43,933 bases of DNA from Chromatiales bacterium (GTDB lineage Bacteria; Pseudomonadota; Gammaproteobacteria; Chromatiales; Chromatiaceae), in the NCBI GenBank assembly GCA_028278145.1, contig JANQEV010000079.1:1-43933 (forward strand). Direction: 5' to 3'. Position numbers and translations under genes: made by a program. Below the pieces are notes generated by a model that searched no databases, was not told the origin of the DNA, and was given only the letters and a program-made list of their open reading frames with translations. Shown here piece after piece: positions 27,156 through 36,728 of the stretch. How positions within the stretch are numbered: position 1 is the stretch's first letter; every line of letters starts with the position of its first letter.

Positions 27156-29231
27156 TCACTTTAATGCAATCTCATCCTTTGCCATCTCAGCGTCAAACCG
27201 GGACAGGTCAGAAATCGGCTGGCCGCATACGAACCCCTCACATATATAACAGGTTATCCGGCCCTGAGCCGACTTCTCTGCCAAGGCCGCAGGTAAAGCA
27301 GCTGCATCTGTTGGAATTGCCATGGTAATTCGCCCAGGTGCATAGCCCCTGCCTGCCCGTTGGGACCAGTTGGCCAGTTCATCACCCTCTCCCCGCAAAA
27401 CCACAATCCTGGGCGGATGCAGATATTCACGCAGCGCTATCAGCATGGAACCATGGGCACTGGCCATTTCTTCCAGGTAACTCCAGTTGGAAGTAATAAC
27501 ACCTTCGGCAGCATCCAGATATCTCTGCTCCCCCAGCAGATGCCCCATGCGTCCCAGGACCTGGGCCGCAATACTGTTCCCAGACGGCATGGAATCATCA
27601 TAAGACGGCTTGGGACGATGAAACAGTTGCTCATGGTCATGGGCGGTAAAATAGAAACCACCCTGATCCTTATCTTCAAAAGAGTCCAGCAAGCTGTCAG
27701 CCAGTTGTTGGGCAAAGGCCAGATCGCCATCCCGCCAGCGTGCAGCCAACAACGCCATAATGGCATCGATCAGGAAGGCATAATCATCCAGGTAGGCAGC
27801 AAGATGGGCGCGACCATCTTTGCAGGTGGCCAACAGTCGTCCATCCTGCCACATATATTGTTGGATAAAATCCAGCGCCCGTTCTGCAGATGCGATCCAT
27901 TGTGGTTGCTTGAATACCGCACCCGCCACTGCCATACCTCGGATCATAAGGCCGTTCCATGAGGTGAGGATCTTCTCATCCCGCCCGGGAGCTATTCGCC
28001 TCTCCCGTCGGGCCAGAAGCTTGGATCTGGCACTATCCAACAGTTCCTGCACCCGATCTATCTCAATTCCGCTGTTCTCCGCTACTGCCTCCAGATCCAC
28101 ATATCCATGCAGATGCCACTTGCCTTCAAAGTTCGGCGGGCGATCCAGTCCAAAGCGCAGGCTGAATACAGCAAATTCATCCTCTGTCAGCAGCTCTGAC
28201 GCCTCATCCTGTCCCCATACATAGAACTCACCCTCCCCGGCCTCGGTATCAGCATCCAGGGATGAGTAGTAGCCGCCATCCGGTGACTGCATCTCCCGCA
28301 ACACCCACTCAGCAGTCATACGGGCAGCATGCTCAAATACCTGCTCTCCTGATATCTGCCAGGCCAGGCTGTACAACACCAGTAGCTGGCCATTGTCGTA
28401 CAACATCTTCTCAAAATGTGGAATCATCCACTGCTCATCCACGGAGTAGCGACAGAAGCCGCCACCCAACTGATCAAAAATCCCGCCCTGAGCCATGCCG
28501 CGCAGAGTACTGGCCGCCATTGCCCAAGCACCACTTTCTTCCAGGTTATGGATTACGGTTGCGGCGTGTTGTTGTAACAACAGTTCCAGGTTGAAAGGAT
28601 GAGGAAACTTGGGTGCACCGCCAAAGCCGCAATATACCTCATCAAAATCCCGCTGCATCTGCCTGGTGAACAGCTTCAGGGGGGCTTCTGAGACAGCTAC
28701 CGTCTCACCCACATTTCCTGAAGAAACAGTCTGCATGGCGTTTATCAGTGATGCATTCTGACGCTCGATGTCGGCCCGGTTATCCCGGTAGAATCCTGAT
28801 ACCCCGTTCAACAGCTCCTTGAATGATGGCAGACCGTGGCGTGGCTGTTTTGGAAAATAGGTCCCGGCAAAAAACGGCACCTGACCATCCGGGGTTAGAA
28901 ACACTGTCAGGGGCCAGCCACCACCACGCTGCACCAGAAGTTGATGCGCGGTCTGATAGATCTTGTCCAGGTCCGGACGCTCCTCACGGTCCACCTTTAT
29001 ATTTACAAATAACCTGTTCATCAGCGCAGCCGTCTCTTCATCCTCGAATGATTCATGGGCCATTACATGACACCAGTGACAGGCTGAATAACCTATGGAG
29101 AGGAGTATTGGCAGGTCTTCATTGCGTGCCTTATCCAGTGCCTCAGCACCCCATGGGTACCAATGCACCGGATTGTCTGCATGCTGCAACAGGTAGGGAC
29201 TGGTTTGGTTCTTCAGGTGGTTTACTGACAT
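27156..29231 (-). CDS. Thioredoxin-domain protein YyaL (DUF255/SSP411 family)
   Basis: The 691-residue product has an N-terminal thioredoxin-like domain with the DUF255 motif [18 protein letters not shown] (CHWC at about residues 50-53), [14 protein letters not shown] and [16 protein letters not shown]-terminal alpha/alpha-barrel like that of N-acylglucosamine epimerases follows, with [29 protein letters not shown] and [15 protein letters not shown]. Length and domain order match the YyaL/SPATA20 family, whose function is still uncertain. It appears cytoplasmic, with no signal peptide. The gene stands alone between the DUF3365 and antiporter genes. Confidence 0.93.
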   Translation of the reverse strand: MSVNHLKNQTSPYLLQHADNPVHWYPWGAEALDKARNEDLPILLSIGYSACHWCHVMAHESFEDEETAALMNRLFVNIKVDREERPDLDKIYQTAHQLLVQRGGGWPLTVFLTPDGQVPFFAGTYFPKQPRHGLPSFKELLNGVSGFYRDNRADIERQNASLINAMQTVSSGNVGETVAVSEAPLKLFTRQMQRDFDEVYCGFGGAPKFPHPFNLELLLQQHAATVIHNLEESGAWAMAASTLRGMAQGGIFDQLGGGFCRYSVDEQWMIPHFEKMLYDNGQLLVLYSLAWQISGEQVFEHAARMTAEWVLREMQSPDGGYYSSLDADTEAGEGEFYVWGQDEASELLTEDEFAVFSLRFGLDRPPNFEGKWHLHGYVDLEAVAENSGIEIDRVQELLDSARSKLLARRERRIAPGRDEKILTSWNGLMIRGMAVAGAVFKQPQWIASAERALDFIQQYMWQDGRLLATCKDGRAHLAAYLDDYAFLIDAIMALLAARWRDGDLAFAQQLADSLLDSFEDKDQGGFYFTAHDHEQLFHRPKPSYDDSMPSGNSIAAQVLGRMGHLLGEQRYLDAAEGVITSNWSYLEEMASAHGSMLIALREYLHPPRIVVLRGEGDELANWSQRAGRGYAPGRITMAIPTDAAALPAALAEKSAQGRITCYICEGFVCGQPISDLSRFDAEMAKDEIALK

Positions 29232-29428
29232 CTGCTCAAGGAACCTATATATAGGCGGGGCGATTCAGGCAGAAGGACCAGACCAGCATAACAATAAACC
29301 TTCTGTAGAATGAGACAAACCTGGAACCGGCCAGCTGCTACGTATGCTGTATAGAGGATTGTAGATTATATTGCTGGCACCTGGTTACCTGAGGGCAATT
29401 GCTGCACCAAAAGCCATTCAACTTAATA

Positions 29429-31234
29429 TCAGACCCATCCCTGACGATTCATCTTGGCAATCTCTTCGGCGTCTGCATTCAGCTGCTGTTCGATCTGTTC
29501 TCTAGCCTGCAGGGATAGCAACCTGCGATCCTCCGGCGCCTCGGCCTCAAACAGCTCGTGCAAGAGCTTCTGGTCATAATCGTTGAATACCTGGGCGGCG
29601 GTCCTGGAGCGGTAGGCACCAAATCCCAACTGTTTCAACGCCTCCTCTCCCAGATGCAGTGCCGAATCATACATTTCACGTCGAAACAGCTTCACCCCAC
29701 GGCGCAATATCTCATAGGCATGGCCGTTATTACGGGCCCTGGTCAATATGGTGAGATGGGGAAAATGCTTCTGCGCCTGCTCGATAATATTCAGTGCCAC
29801 ATCGGCATCATCGATGGTGATTATCAGCAGTCTGGCCTTATCCGCCCCGGCAGCCGCCAACACCCCATGCCTGCTGGAGTCACCATAGTAGACCTTGTAA
29901 CCGTACTTACGAATGGCCTCGATCTGGTCCGGGTCATGATCCAGGATGGTAGTTGGTATGCCGTTGGCATGCAGCAGACGCCCTACAGTGCGACCAAAGC
30001 GCCCAAAGCCGGCAATGATTACCGGATTATCCTCATCATCTATAGTGTCTTCCTCCAGCGGCTTATCCAGATGCATATAGCGTGGAGTAATAATGTTGGA
30101 GTAGATCAGCAACAGGAAAGGTGTGGTGAGCATAGAGAGGGCCACAACCACCACCAGGTAACCCACGGTGACCTGATCCAGCACCCCGCTGCCTGAGGCC
30201 ACAGAGAAGATAACAAAGGCAAACTCCCCACCCTGGGACAGCAGGAATACAAACAGGCTGGTCTGGCTTTTTTGTATCTTACCTGCCTTTGCCAATAGCC
30301 AGAGAATGAGTGCTTTCGCCACCACCAGCAGAACAACCAGCGCCAGGATGGTCAGAGGATCCTTGAGCAGCAGACCGAAATCTATAGACATTCCCACCGA
30401 GATAAAAAACAGCCCCATCAACAGTCCCTTGAAGGGCTCTATCTCCACCTCCAGCTCATGGCGGTACTCAGACTCTGCCAGCAGCACCCCGGCCAGGAAG
30501 GCTCCAAGGGCCATGGACATACCGACAGCATTTACCAACAGGGATATCCCAAATACCAACAGCAGGGAAAAGGCAGTAAATATCTCCCGCATACCGGTAT
30601 TGGCGATATAGCGGAATATGGGTCGGGTCAGGTAGTGACCGCCCACCACGATGGCACCAATTACCGCTACCGCCTTCAGCATCCCAAGCCACACGCTCTG
30701 ACCTGTGTCACCCACTACCACACCCAGGGCAGGCAGCAGCGCCAAAATTGGGATAACCGCGATATCCTGAAACAGCAACACAGAAAACGCCGAATTGCCG
30801 GCATTGGTGGACATCAGATTACGCTCTTTCAGGCTCTGCAGGGCAATGGCGGTGGATGAGAGCGAGAGTGCCATGGCCACAACAAGTGATACATTGAAGG
30901 AGTAACCCAGGGCCAATCCTATCAGAAGCAGTAGAACAGTAGTGAGCAGCAATTGGCTGCCGCCCATACCCACAATGGGACGCCGTAACTTCCACAGCCG
31001 TTTTGGTTTCAGCTCCAGACCAATGATAAACAGCAGCAACACCACACCAAATTCAGCAAAATGGCGGATATCATCTACATTTTCCACGAATCCCAGGCCC
31101 CAGGGGCCGATTGCCGTGCCCGCTGCCAGGTAGCCCAGAACCGAACCCAGCCCCAGCCGTTTCATAATCGGTACAGCTATAACACTGGCCGAGAGATATA
31201 CGATTGCATTCTGGATCAGATGGTGCTCATTCAT
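29429..31234 (-). CDS. KefB/KefC-type monovalent cation:proton antiporter
   Basis: CPA2 antiporters of the Kef type release K+ in exchange for H+ and in enteric bacteria are gated by glutathione adducts. The product has about 12 hydrophobic spans to residue 385 (opening LGLGSVLGYLAAGTAIGPWG). A cytoplasmic RCK/TrkA-N domain with GFGRFGRTVGRLL and a YYGDSSRHGVL segment follows, then a helical tail. I favour the ATG at 31234 (601 residues), 11 nt after GGAGG. A GTG at 31246 and ATG at 31243 are too close to that site. It overlaps the upstream flavoprotein gene, so the pair is translationally coupled and K+ efflux is probably redox-controlled. Confidence 0.92.
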   Translation of the reverse strand: MNEHHLIQNAIVYLSASVIAVPIMKRLGLGSVLGYLAAGTAIGPWGLGFVENVDDIRHFAEFGVVLLLFIIGLELKPKRLWKLRRPIVGMGGSQLLLTTVLLLLIGLALGYSFNVSLVVAMALSLSSTAIALQSLKERNLMSTNAGNSAFSVLLFQDIAVIPILALLPALGVVVGDTGQSVWLGMLKAVAVIGAIVVGGHYLTRPIFRYIANTGMREIFTAFSLLLVFGISLLVNAVGMSMALGAFLAGVLLAESEYRHELEVEIEPFKGLLMGLFFISVGMSIDFGLLLKDPLTILALVVLLVVAKALILWLLAKAGKIQKSQTSLFVFLLSQGGEFAFVIFSVASGSGVLDQVTVGYLVVVVALSMLTTPFLLLIYSNIITPRYMHLDKPLEEDTIDDEDNPVIIAGFGRFGRTVGRLLHANGIPTTILDHDPDQIEAIRKYGYKVYYGDSSRHGVLAAAGADKARLLIITIDDADVALNIIEQAQKHFPHLTILTRARNNGHAYEILRRGVKLFRREMYDSALHLGEEALKQLGFGAYRSRTAAQVFNDYDQKLLHELFEAEAPEDRRLLSLQAREQIEQQLNADAEEIAKMNRQGWV

Positions 31235-31793
31235 CTTTTCCATCACCTCCGGGACGATAGTTCAACAACCGCTCACGGTATAGATTTGTCAACTCATGCA
31301 ACTCTTCTCCAACCAGTTTGTGTGAGTTGTACACCACCAGCGGCTCCAGATAGTTCATTCCACAATGGTTAGCCATGCACTCATATGGAGTGAGTATCTC
31401 ACTCATCAGATGGCGATTGTGGCCATCAGGACGATATGAGGCCTTACTCTGGCCAACGGTTATGACAGACATAAAATCCTTCCCCTGCATGGCATCTCCA
31501 CCTGCACCGAAGGCAAATCCGTACTCCAGCACCATGTCCTGCCACTGCTTGAACATGGCCGGTGCGCTATACCAGTAAAATGGGTGTTGCACCACCAACA
31601 GATCAGTGTGGCGCAACTCATGCTGCTCCTGTTCTACATCGATATAGAAATCCGGATAACGCTCATACAGATCACATACATGCACACCGGGCAGGTCCTG
31701 CACCCCTTGCAGCAGTTCACTATTCACATTGGAACGGTGTGGGAAGGGATGCACAAACAGAAGATGTATATGCGGTGGATTATTATCTGGCAT
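31227..31793 (-). CDS. KefF/KefG-type NAD(P)H oxidoreductase, antiporter ancillary subunit
   Basis: The 188-residue product is a flavodoxin-fold quinone reductase-like protein: LLFVHPFPHRSNVNSELL at the N-terminus binds FMN phosphate, LLVVQHPFYWYSAPAMFKQWQDMVLEYGFA in overlapping segments forms the conserved core, and GKDFMSVITVGQSKASY follows. KefF and KefG bind to KefC and KefB and are required for full K+ efflux. Its 3' end overlaps the antiporter start by 8 nt, the same order as kefF-kefC. Which of F or G it matches cannot be decided here. Confidence 0.92.
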   Translation of the reverse strand: MPDNNPPHIHLLFVHPFPHRSNVNSELLQGVQDLPGVHVCDLYERYPDFYIDVEQEQHELRHTDLLVVQHPFYWYSAPAMFKQWQDMVLEYGFAFGAGGDAMQGKDFMSVITVGQSKASYRPDGHNRHLMSEILTPYECMANHCGMNYLEPLVVYNSHKLVGEELHELTNLYRERLLNYRPGGDGKDE

Positions 31794-32006
31794 CTGGTTT
31801 CCTCAATGTCCTGCTCCACGGCTGTTGTTATGTTTAAGGCCTGGAAAACAGACAATTCATCCCTAATATTGTACATAAGAGAAATGCGATTGATACAGAA
31901 TCTGAAATTCGGTAGCTGATGCTGTCTGTATTTCCATTTATCCTGTACGGTAGATAGAATTATTTTTTTAAACAAAACTCAGTTAACAAAAAAAAACGGG
32001 GACAAT

Positions 32007-32822
32007 ATGGCAGTAAAAGAACTGAATGCAATTGTTGGCGAGATCACCTTCCTGACACCTGAGACCATGATCCTCAGAGTAATACCGGAGAATTGGGAGA
32101 TTCCTGATTACAGTCCGGGCCAGTTTGCGGTTCTGGGTCTTCCCGGATCATCCCCCAGGATAGATATTTCCGATGCCGAAGAAGATCCCCCGGCTGCGGA
32201 TAAATACCTCATGCGCTCCTACTCCATAGCCTCATCTTCCAAAGACAAGGATTATCTGGAGTTTTATATCTCGCTGGTACGCTCCGGTACTCTGACCCCC
32301 AGGCTGTTCTGTCTCAAGCGGGGCGATAAGATATTTATGCGCCCCAAGATCAGCGGCATGTTTACCCTGGACCAGATCCCGGCAGACTCCAACCTCATCC
32401 TCATGGGGACAGGTACCGGCGTAGCCCCGTATATGAGCATGATACGCACCTTCATCAAACCTGGTGACAGCAGAAATTTCACCGTGGTACACGGTGCCCG
32501 GCACTCATGGGATCTTGGTTACAATTCGGAACTGAGTACCCTTAACAACATGTTGAACCACTTCCACTACATCCCTTCCATTACCCGTCCAGACGAGGAG
32601 ATAACCGAATGGGCTGGCAACAAGGGGTATCTACAGGACCTGTGGAAACAGGGTGTGGCCGATGCCGATTGGGACACTCCGGCTACCCCCGACAACACCC
32701 ATATATTCCTGTGCGGCAACCCAAGCATGGTGGAGGAGATGACTACCATACTTGCCGCTGACGGTTATGCGGAACATAAAAAGAAAGAGCCGGGACAGGT
32801 ACACCTGGAGCGCTACTGGTAA
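32007..32822 (+). CDS. fpr: Ferredoxin/flavodoxin-NADP+ reductase Fpr
   Basis: Fpr exchanges electrons between NADPH and ferredoxin, flavodoxin or other carriers through FAD. The 271-residue product has the FAD motif RSYSIASSS (about residue 70), LVRSGTLTPRLF, the NADP-binding GTGTGVAPYMSM (about 132-143), VHGARHSWDLGY, CGNPSMVEEM and the C-terminal HLERYW typical of bacterial subclass II. GGGGACAAT precedes the ATG. It is 14 nt upstream of the sterol-desaturase-family gene, and a rubredoxin gene follows that, suggesting a possible NADPH-driven hydroxylase system. Confidence 0.93.
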   Translation: MAVKELNAIVGEITFLTPETMILRVIPENWEIPDYSPGQFAVLGLPGSSPRIDISDAEEDPPAADKYLMRSYSIASSSKDKDYLEFYISLVRSGTLTPRLFCLKRGDKIFMRPKISGMFTLDQIPADSNLILMGTGTGVAPYMSMIRTFIKPGDSRNFTVVHGARHSWDLGYNSELSTLNNMLNHFHYIPSITRPDEEITEWAGNKGYLQDLWKQGVADADWDTPATPDNTHIFLCGNPSMVEEMTTILAADGYAEHKKKEPGQVHLERYW

Positions 32823-32836
32823 GAGGGTCGGCACTA

Positions 32837-33703
32837 GTGTCATGGAATCAGTGGATAATCGAATATGAACAGCTGATACGACTCAGCTTCTTCCTTGGCG
32901 TGTTCACCCTGGTAGCTGTTGCTGAGGTTTTCTCTCCACGTCGCCGGCTCAGTGTATCCAAGGCGCTGCGATGGATGAACAATCTGAGTCTGGTTGCTCT
33001 GAACACCCTGGTGTTACGTTTGCTGTTTCCCGCCGCTGCCGTGGGTGTGGCCGCCTTTGCTGAGAACAGCGGCTGGGGACTACTGAACCATTATCAGCCA
33101 CCATTTTTTCTGGCGGTTATCATCTCCGTAGTTGTGATGGATATGGTCATCTATCTGCAGCATGTCATGGTACATGCAGTACCGGCCCTGTGGCGGCTGC
33201 ATATGGTGCACCATGTGGATCCGGACTTTGACGTCACCACCGGCTCCCGCTTTCATCCCATTGAGATCATCCTCTCCATGCTGATCAAGTTTGCCACTAT
33301 TGCCGTCCTGGGACCCCCGGTAATCGGCGTAGTGATTTTTGAAGTACTGCTGAATGCCACTGCCATGTTCAATCATGGTAATCTGCGCCTGCCTAATAGG
33401 CTGGACCAAGTCCTGCGTTGGTTCGTGGTCACGCCGGATATGCATAGAGTGCACCACTCGGTCATACCATCAGAGACCAACAGTAATTTTGGATTCAACC
33501 TGCCCTGGTGGGATCGCATATTTGGCACCTATCAGGCCCAGCCTAAGGCGGGACATGCAGAGATGACCATTGGTATACGCGGTTTCCAGGATCTGAAGAA
33601 GATAAGCTGGCTGCCGGGAATGCTGGCCCTGCCTTTTACCCATACAGCCACAGGCTACTCCATTGTTGAGCGCTTCACAGACCGGGATGACCCTGCAGAT
33701 TGA
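32837..33703 (+). CDS. Sterol desaturase / fatty-acid hydroxylase family di-iron membrane protein
   Basis: These integral-membrane enzymes hydroxylate or desaturate lipids at a His-ligated di-iron site. The 288-residue product has about five hydrophobic spans and the conserved His clusters: HVMVHAVPALWRLHMVHH (near residues 112-129), RFHPIE, NHGNLRLP and MHRVHHSV (near 200-207). The N-D-G type PWWDRIFGTY segment is also family-typical. The start is a GTG at 32837 behind AAGAGGG. The substrate is unknown. The gene is 14 nt after fpr and 127 nt before rubredoxin, both potential electron donors. Confidence 0.88.
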   Translation: MSWNQWIIEYEQLIRLSFFLGVFTLVAVAEVFSPRRRLSVSKALRWMNNLSLVALNTLVLRLLFPAAAVGVAAFAENSGWGLLNHYQPPFFLAVIISVVVMDMVIYLQHVMVHAVPALWRLHMVHHVDPDFDVTTGSRFHPIEIILSMLIKFATIAVLGPPVIGVVIFEVLLNATAMFNHGNLRLPNRLDQVLRWFVVTPDMHRVHHSVIPSETNSNFGFNLPWWDRIFGTYQAQPKAGHAEMTIGIRGFQDLKKISWLPGMLALPFTHTATGYSIVERFTDRDDPAD

Positions 33704-33763
33704 ACTATGACCACCGGATCATACTGGTTAGCAGGCAAAACAGCGTGGAGATATTCAGCAAAT

Positions 33764-33777
33764 ATGATTAAAATCAA
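33764..33777 (+). promoter_or_regulatory. FNR-like box upstream of rubredoxin
   Basis: ATGAT-TAAA-ATCAA differs from the FNR consensus TTGAT-N4-ATCAA at one position. It is centred about 60 bp upstream of the rubredoxin start codon. An FNR homologue is encoded in this window. The site suggests oxygen-dependent control of rubredoxin separately from the genes before it. Confidence 0.5.
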
Positions 33778-33830
33778 TTTTTGAATTACTAAAAACGGCT
33801 ATTTATTAAATCTAAAAAAAGGTGTCTGGA

Positions 33831-33992
33831 ATGAAGAAGTACAAATGTATCGTGTGTGGCCATATCTATGACGAGGCCAAGGGCAGCCCGAGTCAAGGCA
33901 TCCCGGCCGGAACCAAGTTCGAAGATCTCCCGGAGGATTGGGAGTGTCCGGATTGTGGCGCTGAGAAAGAGGATTTCAAACTACTTGGATAA
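33831..33992 (+). CDS. Rubredoxin
   Basis: Rubredoxin carries single electrons on an Fe(Cys)4 centre. The 53-residue product has C6-IV-C9-G and C39-PD-C42-G, with [12 protein letters not shown] and [18 protein letters not shown], all standard. Length is that of a typical single-domain rubredoxin. AAAGGTGTCTGGA precedes the ATG. Possible partners in the window are Fpr as a reductase, the sterol-desaturase-family hydroxylase as an acceptor, or the rubrerythrin that lacks its own rubredoxin domain. Its separate FNR-like box suggests its own promoter. Confidence 0.96.
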   Translation: MKKYKCIVCGHIYDEAKGSPSQGIPAGTKFEDLPEDWECPDCGAEKEDFKLLG

Positions 33993-34069
33993 TATATCCA
34001 TTCCAGTTCTCCAGGATGGGCTGAGGTAATAACCACGGTCTTCAAGGGTTTAGCCATGAAAATCAGCTA

Positions 34070-34098
34070 TTGACACAGCATTATCCCTGGGCGACTAT
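34070..34098 (+). promoter_or_regulatory. Likely promoter of the ilvBN operon
   Basis: TTGACA (34070-34075) is a perfect -35 hexamer; GACTAT (34093-34098) lies 17 bp downstream as a poor -10. Transcription would begin around 34105, placing the leader peptide start 34 nt downstream, which fits an attenuator leader. Confidence 0.55.
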
Positions 34099-34138
34099 CT
34101 GGACCAACAATTTATTTAGGTAACCAAAACCGCTAACC

Positions 34139-34234
34139 ATGAACTGCCCTGAGATGACAATTAGCAATCCCGCTGCCCTGGTGGTGGTATCTGTCGTCTC
34201 TGTAGTGAGCCTGGTGGTGACCACTGCGCCGTAG
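34139..34234 (+). CDS. ilvBN leader peptide (IvbL-like)
   Basis: A 31-codon frame encodes a peptide with nine Val codons and two Leu codons concentrated between residues 14 and 27 (ALVVVSVVSVVSLVVTTAP at its end). It lies between the promoter and a terminator in front of ilvB. The composition and Ala-Pro end resemble E. coli IvbL, the leader of ilvBN. Ribosome stalling at Val/Leu codons would sense branched-chain amino acid supply. It was recognised directly from the sequence, being too short for usual gene calling. Confidence 0.92.
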   Translation: MNCPEMTISNPAALVVVSVVSVVSLVVTTAP

Positions 34235-34289
34235 CGGGATTGGTAACAGATTACTCAAACCCCTCCGGCGCAAACCGGCGGGGTTTTTT
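34165..34289 (+). promoter_or_regulatory. Transcription attenuator of ilvBN
   Basis: CAATCCCGCT (34165-34174, within the leader frame) is perfectly complementary over 10 bp to AGCGGGATTG (34233-34242, at the leader stop), giving the 1:2 pause hairpin. GCGCCG (34226-34231) can instead pair with CGGCGC (34266-34271), forming a 2:3 antiterminator. The 3:4 terminator is CCCCTCCGG/CCGGCGGGG (34260-34268 and 34275-34283, one mismatch) followed by TTTTTT. Stalling at the Val codons (34181-34219) would hide segment 1 and favour the antiterminator. Confidence 0.88.
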
Positions 34290-34342
34290 ATTTCCCGGCC
34301 GGTCCAGGCCGAAGGGATCCCTGACACAGGAGACCCATAGCA

Positions 34343-36022
34343 ATGCAAACGATGACAGGAGCAGACCTCACAATACGTCTGCTCGAACGCCAAGGGATTG
34401 AAATCATCTCCGGTATACCCGGTGGTGCCAATCTACCCCTGTATGACTCACTCTACGGCAGTGAGCGTATCCGCCACGTCCTGGCCCGGCACGAACAGGG
34501 GGCAGGGTTTCTTGCCCAGGGCATGGCCCGGGCCACTGGACAGCCACAGGTCTGTTTTGCCACATCCGGACCCGGTGCTACCAACATCCTTACGGCCATA
34601 GCAGACGCCAAGCTGGATTCCGTCCCAATTATCTGTATTACCGGACAGGTACCCAGCAGCATGATCGGCACTGACGCCTTCCAGGAGGTGGATACCTACG
34701 GACTGAGCATTCCCATCACCAAGCACAACTTCCTGGTACGCAGTGCCGAAGAGCTACTGGAAACCATCCCCGCAGCCTTCCGCATCGCCTCCTCCGGCCG
34801 GCCCGGACCAGTGCTGATCGACATCCCCAAAGATGTGCAACTCCAGGAGTTGAGCTTTGAGCAGTGGCCAGAGCCTGGAAAACCCGAACAGGCCCCACCA
34901 GCTGAAAAGGCCGATCTGAAACAGGCGGCAGATATGATCAACCGGGCCCAGCGCCCTATCCTCTACCTGGGCGGCGGAGTGATCATCTCTGACGCCTCGG
35001 AACAGGCCAGGACCCTGATGGAGAAATCCAACCTGCCCACCACCATGACTCTGATGGGTCTGGGTGCAGTACCAGTGGATCATGAACTGTCACTGGGGAT
35101 GCTGGGAATGCACGCTGCTCCGTATACCAACATGGCCCTGGAGGCCTGTGACCTGTTGATTGCAGTTGGTTCACGTTTTGATGATCGGGCCACCGGCAAG
35201 GTATCTGCATTCTGTCCCGACGCCGAGATAATCCATATTGATATAGATCCCAGCGAGCTGGGAAAGATCAAGCAGGCCCATGTAGGTATCATCGGTGACG
35301 TCCAGGATGTTCTGACAGATCTCATTCCCATGGTATCTGCTGACAGCCGCACCGAATGGATATCTGCAGTAAGGAATCTACGCCAGGCCCATCCATTTGT
35401 GACCCCAGAAGCAGACAAGGCCAACACCCCCTACGGTTCCATACGCAAGGTGGCGGATATGGTTGATGACAACACCATTGTCACCACAGATGTAGGTCAG
35501 CATCAGATGCGTACCGCTCAGCTGTATCCCTTCCGCAGACCAAGGCGTTGGCTCACGTCCGGTGGCCTGGGAACCATGGGCTTTGGACTGCCGGCTGCCA
35601 TCGGTGCTGCCCTGGCGGAACCGGATACCCTGGTCATCTGCTTCACTGGTGACGGCAGCCTGATGATGAATATCCAGGAGTTGGCTACCGCAGTAGAACA
35701 GCAAGTAAATATCAAGATCATCTTGATGAACAACAATGCCCTGGGGCTGGTACATCAACAACAGACACTGTTCTATGGCAAACGTACCTTTGCCTCTGGC
35801 TATGAGTCTCAGATGGATTTTATCTCCATCGCCCGTGGCTTTGGCATGCCCACCTTTGATCTTGCCCAGTGTGACAATCATGCAGAGATGATGCGCGAAG
35901 CCCTGGAAAGTACCGGGCCATGCCTGATCCATGTACCCATTGACGTAAATGAAAACGTATTCCCCATGGTACCGCCAGGGGCCGCCAATAGAGATATGAT
36001 CGGAGCAGATAACAATGCCTGA
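34343..36022 (+). CDS. ilvB: Acetolactate synthase large (catalytic) subunit
   Basis: This enzyme condenses two pyruvates, or pyruvate and 2-oxobutyrate, in the first step of Val/Leu/Ile synthesis, using TPP, Mg2+ and FAD. The 559-residue product has catalytic E51 in [36 protein letters not shown] in two overlapping parts, and the TPP motif [11 protein letters not shown]...NN near residues 435-460. Sequence and length match E. coli IlvB more closely than IlvI. AGGAGACCC lies 10 nt before the ATG. Its end overlaps ilvN by 8 nt. Expression is probably controlled by the attenuator immediately upstream. Confidence 0.96.
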   Translation: MQTMTGADLTIRLLERQGIEIISGIPGGANLPLYDSLYGSERIRHVLARHEQGAGFLAQGMARATGQPQVCFATSGPGATNILTAIADAKLDSVPIICITGQVPSSMIGTDAFQEVDTYGLSIPITKHNFLVRSAEELLETIPAAFRIASSGRPGPVLIDIPKDVQLQELSFEQWPEPGKPEQAPPAEKADLKQAADMINRAQRPILYLGGGVIISDASEQARTLMEKSNLPTTMTLMGLGAVPVDHELSLGMLGMHAAPYTNMALEACDLLIAVGSRFDDRATGKVSAFCPDAEIIHIDIDPSELGKIKQAHVGIIGDVQDVLTDLIPMVSADSRTEWISAVRNLRQAHPFVTPEADKANTPYGSIRKVADMVDDNTIVTTDVGQHQMRTAQLYPFRRPRRWLTSGGLGTMGFGLPAAIGAALAEPDTLVICFTGDGSLMMNIQELATAVEQQVNIKIILMNNNALGLVHQQQTLFYGKRTFASGYESQMDFISIARGFGMPTFDLAQCDNHAEMMREALESTGPCLIHVPIDVNENVFPMVPPGAANRDMIGADNNA

Positions 36023-36320
36023 GCAGAGTACTAACCAGATTATTAATCACGAGATCCTGGAGTTGACGGTTCACAACCACCCAGGCGTCATGTCTCACAT
36101 ATCAGGTCTGTTTGCCCGCCGCGCCTATAACGTGGAGGGGATCCTGTGTATGCCTATAGGCAACCGCGAGCGCAGTCGTATCTGGCTGCTGGTGGATGAG
36201 GATCAACGCCTGGAGCAGATGATTAAGCAGGTGGAAAAACTGGAGGACGTTCTGGCAGTCCGGCGACATGATGCAGACCACCAGGTCTTCGTTAAGCTGG
36301 AAGAGTTTTTTCTGGCCTAG
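36015..36320 (+). CDS. ilvN: Acetolactate synthase small (regulatory) subunit
   Basis: The small subunit activates the catalytic subunit and confers valine feedback inhibition. The 101-residue product is a single ACT domain: [40 protein letters not shown], then [21 protein letters not shown]. The short length matches E. coli IlvN (about 96 residues) rather than the longer IlvH. It overlaps ilvB by 8 nt, so both subunits are co-translated from one attenuated mRNA. Confidence 0.95.
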   Translation: MPEQSTNQIINHEILELTVHNHPGVMSHISGLFARRAYNVEGILCMPIGNRERSRIWLLVDEDQRLEQMIKQVEKLEDVLAVRRHDADHQVFVKLEEFFLA

Positions 36321-36491
36321 TCAGAAAGATATAGATTTTCTTAGGGATAAGACCACAGGCTCTCAAACATAACAGAGCGAGAGTGTATTGGTTGATGGCA
36401 TAAGAGATATCTGGCGCGGTCACATTGCTTCTGCGCCTGATCATCTCTAAGCATCATCTACGTGAAATACATTTACTGGATCGATCCATGT

Positions 36492-36728
36492 TCAAGCCGC
36501 CGCCGCTCTGTGCCGATCCGGTATTTCTGTGAATTTATGGCGTCGATCACACCCGCTTCTTCTTTCATTTCTGTGAAATTGAGTAGCCAGGGCAGCTGTA
36601 TTACCCGTTTGCGAGGAATGCAAGAGGGCAGAAATCCATACCCAGATCATGGTTATGCCCCATGCAATCAGCAATATCGTTAAGAGTGCTGGCAACAGCA
36701 TAATTATACCTGCGACTATCTTTTCCAT
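36492..36728 (-). CDS. Small predicted membrane protein
   Basis: The 78-residue frame starts MEKIVAGIIMLLPALLTILL, continuing into IAWGITMIWVWISALLHSS, a long hydrophobic helix or hairpin of about 33 residues. A basic tail with NERRSGCDRRHKFTE follows; this RRSG-x-DRR motif recurs in small proteobacterial proteins of unknown function. AAGAGGTAGAAAA precedes the ATG, a good ribosome site. An open frame on the opposite strand lacks both features. No function is known. I judge it a likely real gene. Confidence 0.6.
   Translation of the reverse strand: MEKIVAGIIMLLPALLTILLIAWGITMIWVWISALLHSSQTGNTAALATQFHRNERRSGCDRRHKFTEIPDRHRAAAA

Noticed and set aside
34133..34393. Minus-strand open frame opposite the ilvB leader (86 codons)
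   Set aside because: It overlaps the leader peptide and attenuator, has no ribosome site and no domain; the plus strand explains the region.
36462..36683. Plus-strand open frame opposite the small membrane protein
   Set aside because: It lacks a ribosome site and coherent composition, while the minus-strand frame has both a ribosome site and a membrane segment.
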